Made by a program: the position numbers and the translations under genes. A stretch of 17,280 nucleotides of DNA, taken from positions 1-17,280 of the forward strand of contig JAWUVN010000046.1 of assembly GCA_034112345.1 (NCBI GenBank). The letters are read 5' to 3'. Below, piece by piece: positions 15,789 through 17,280 of this stretch (positions are counted from its first letter, which is position 1; each line of letters opens with the position of its first letter). Source of the stretch: Bermanella sp034112345 (lineage in GTDB: Bacteria; Pseudomonadota; Gammaproteobacteria; Pseudomonadales; Oceanobacteraceae). Below the pieces are notes generated by a model. It saw only the letters and a list, made by a program, of their open reading frames with translations, was not told the origin of the DNA and did not search any database.

Positions 15789-16757
15789 CTATCTATGCTG
15801 CGCCAACTTCTCTGACTCTTCAGCGATCAATGCTCTCATCCATTGATGAGATGGATTATGATGCAACAAAGGACTCCATGCCATCTTCAATTCGAACGCA
15901 GGAATATCATAAGGTGCATCAACCATCGTTAAGGCACCTGTCATAGCTTGCATGCGTGCTACTTTTGTTGGCAGCGTCGCAATCAAGTCATTATTCATGG
16001 CCAATAGCGCTGGCATTTGATAATGCCGAGTAAATACACTGATATTTCTCTTAAAGCCTGCCTTTAACAAGGCCTCGTCAACCCAGCCAAGCTGCATTGC
16101 CTTATCTTTAGAGGGATTCACACCCGTTCCAACACCCATTCCGGTTTTACTTACCCATATATGGTTAGCCTTTAGATACCCTTCTAGGCAAAAGTTCTTC
16201 AAAACAGGGTTATTAGGATTAACTAGGCAAGAAAAATCGTCTCTCCATAAAGTTTTCTGGTGGAAAGACTGAGGAAGCTGGTCGAATCGGTTAATGGCCA
16301 TATCCACCTTACCCTGCTCCACATCTTTGTAGGTAACATCTGACGGCGTCAAGAAATCCAAAATAACGCCTGGAGCTTCACGCCTAAGTCTTTTCACCAT
16401 AGCAGGAACAAGGGTTGCCTCGGCATAGTCACTCACCATAATCCTAAAAACTGCTTCACTGATGTCCGCTTCAAATTTACCCGTTGGCTGCACAGCACTG
16501 TCTACTTCAGCAAGAATATTTCGCACTAAAGGCTGTAACTGTAATGCCCTTTCTGTCGCAGACATTCCGTCACTTGTCCGCACCAACACAGGGTCGCCAA
16601 ACAACTCTCGCAGTCTTTTTAAGCCGTTACTCATAGCTGGCTGAGTGATTCCAAGGGCTTGCGCGGCCTTAGTCACGCTGCGCTCTCGAAGCAATACATC
16701 TAGATAGATAAGCAGGTTTAGATCAAAACGGTCCACATTCACCTCATGAATACCCAT
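15789..16757 (-). CDS. LysR-family transcriptional regulator (NahR/NodD-like), divergent from aceA
   Basis: A 322-residue LysR regulator, usual length. The winged HTH is at about residues 12-70 (DLNLLIYLDVLLRERSVTKA, then AQALGITQPAMSNGLKRLRELFGDPVLVRT), the form typical of the NahR/NodD/LinR subgroup. The periplasmic-binding-like effector domain follows from about residue 100 to the end. The ATG at 16755-16757 is used; no strong ribosome site precedes it, and GTG codons 6 or 8 are weaker alternatives. It is divergent from the isocitrate lyase gene with a 137-base intergenic region, so it probably controls aceA and itself. Only 37 bases separate its stop from the lipoprotein start with no terminator, so the downstream operon may share its transcript. 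The effector is unknown. Confidence 0.92.
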   Translation of the reverse strand: MGIHEVNVDRFDLNLLIYLDVLLRERSVTKAAQALGITQPAMSNGLKRLRELFGDPVLVRTSDGMSATERALQLQPLVRNILAEVDSAVQPTGKFEADISEAVFRIMVSDYAEATLVPAMVKRLRREAPGVILDFLTPSDVTYKDVEQGKVDMAINRFDQLPQSFHQKTLWRDDFSCLVNPNNPVLKNFCLEGYLKANHIWVSKTGMGVGTGVNPSKDKAMQLGWVDEALLKAGFKRNISVFTRHYQMPALLAMNNDLIATLPTKVARMQAMTGALTMVDAPYDIPAFELKMAWSPLLHHNPSHQWMRALIAEESEKLAQHR

Positions 16758-16894
16758 TATAAGGGCTATAAATTAGAGAAATTATCATAAAACCCGTAAG
16801 ATGCGCGAGTCATTTAAGAGGCGTGCCTCAATAAAGCTGCTATTTTTAATTTCGGCTTTACGACAATTAACCCTAATTTTTAAGGATTGGACAT
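16758..16894. promoter_or_regulatory. Divergent control region between the LysR gene and aceA
   Basis: It holds a perfect palindrome gaggc-gt-gcctc at 16818-16829 and a looser inverted repeat taaagc (16832-16837) / gcttta (16855-16860). The first is about 65 bases upstream of the aceA start codon, a reasonable place for a LysR or other regulator operator. TAAGGA at 16881-16886 is the aceA ribosome binding site, eight bases before the ATG. Promoter boxes could not be set with confidence. Confidence 0.55.
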
Positions 16895-17280
16895 ATGTCA
16901 GCTATTCAAGACGACATCAAATCTATCTCAGCTGCACAAGAAGCTGCTCGCTTTTCTTGGGATATCACCCCTGAATCAGCTGCTCGCATGCGTGCGCAGA
17001 ACAAATTTAAAACTGGCCTAGACGTTGCTCAGTACACTGCAGATATTATGCGTGCTGACATGGCTGCTTTTGATGAAGACAAAACTAAGTACACTCAGTC
17101 TTTAGGCTGCTGGCACGGTTTTGTAGGTCAGCAAAAACTGATCTCTATCAAAAAGCATTTCGGCACTACAGATCGTAAATACCTATACCTTTCAGGTTGT
17201 ATGGTAGCTGCATTACGTTCTGAGTTTGGCCCTCTTCCTGACCTATCAATGCACGAAAAAACTACTGTAGCTTCACTTGT
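16895..17280 (+). CDS. aceA: Isocitrate lyase, N-terminal part (gene runs off the window)
   Basis: From ATG 16895-16897 the frame is open to the window end and gives about 128 residues of a protein of the roughly 530-residue isocitrate lyase type found in Pseudomonas and Acinetobacter, not the shorter E. coli type. Recognisable stretches are ARMRAQNKFKTGLDVAQYTA, YTQSLGCWHGFVGQQKLISI, RKYLYLSGCMVAALRSEFGP and LPDLSMHEKTTVASL. The enzyme cleaves isocitrate to glyoxylate and succinate in the glyoxylate shunt, needed for growth on acetate or fatty acids. The catalytic KKCGH-type loop is beyond the window. TAAGGA lies 8 bases upstream of the start. Codon choice (gct, cgt, act, aaa) looks like that of a highly expressed gene. 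The divergent LysR gene is the likely regulator. Confidence 0.93.
   Translation, partial: MSAIQDDIKSISAAQEAARFSWDITPESAARMRAQNKFKTGLDVAQYTADIMRADMAAFDEDKTKYTQSLGCWHGFVGQQKLISIKKHFGTTDRKYLYLSGCMVAALRSEFGPLPDLSMHEKTTVASL

Overview
The window looks like chromosomal DNA of a marine, low-to-mid G+C gammaproteobacterium, probably of the Oceanospirillales type. This placement is inferred from the Pseudomonas/Acinetobacter-style isocitrate lyase N-terminus, the ExeA/ExeB-type secretion genes, the DinG helicase and the NahR/NodD-like LysR regulator; no phylogeny or exact G+C count was run. There are no rRNA or tRNA genes and no CRISPR array.

Region by region: (1) 1-183 is the 3' end of a large surface protein of the BspA/DUF285 repeat type, followed by a hairpin terminator. 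(2) 383-3157 is a divergent pair, an AraC-family regulator and a GMC flavin oxidoreductase, closed by a strong bidirectional terminator. (3) 3238-4749 holds a poorly characterised protein that resembles a zinc-metallopeptidase domain with its metal site destroyed, and a glutathione S-transferase. (4) 4919-7478 looks like an inserted accessory module: a KfrA/TnpT-like coiled-coil DNA-binding protein translationally overlapped with a tyrosine recombinase, preceded by two striking palindromes (6996-7025 and a perfect 16+16 bp inverted repeat at 7058-7093) and a gene-poor stretch with only tiny reading frames. (5) 7479-15751 is a tightly packed five-gene operon read on the minus strand: large lipoprotein, small outer-membrane barrel, GspA (ExeA) AAA/peptidoglycan-binding ATPase, GspB (ExeB), DinG helicase. 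(6) 15789-16757 is a LysR regulator, just upstream of that operon and divergent from aceA (isocitrate lyase, running off the right end).

How the genes work together: GspA and GspB are the pair that, in Aeromonas, lets the type II secretion secretin assemble through peptidoglycan. Here they are co-transcribed with an unrecognised cysteine-pair-rich lipoprotein and an unrecognised barrel, which suggests a dedicated envelope-assembly module. The LysR protein is placed to control aceA (glyoxylate shunt) and may also lead the lipoprotein operon. The KfrA-like/recombinase pair with its palindromes resembles the TnpT/TnpS cointegrate-resolution modules of Tn4651-type transposons, but no transposase is present.

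The most unusual items are the recombinase module with its palindromes, the lipoprotein-barrel-GspAB operon, and the degenerate peptidase-like protein.
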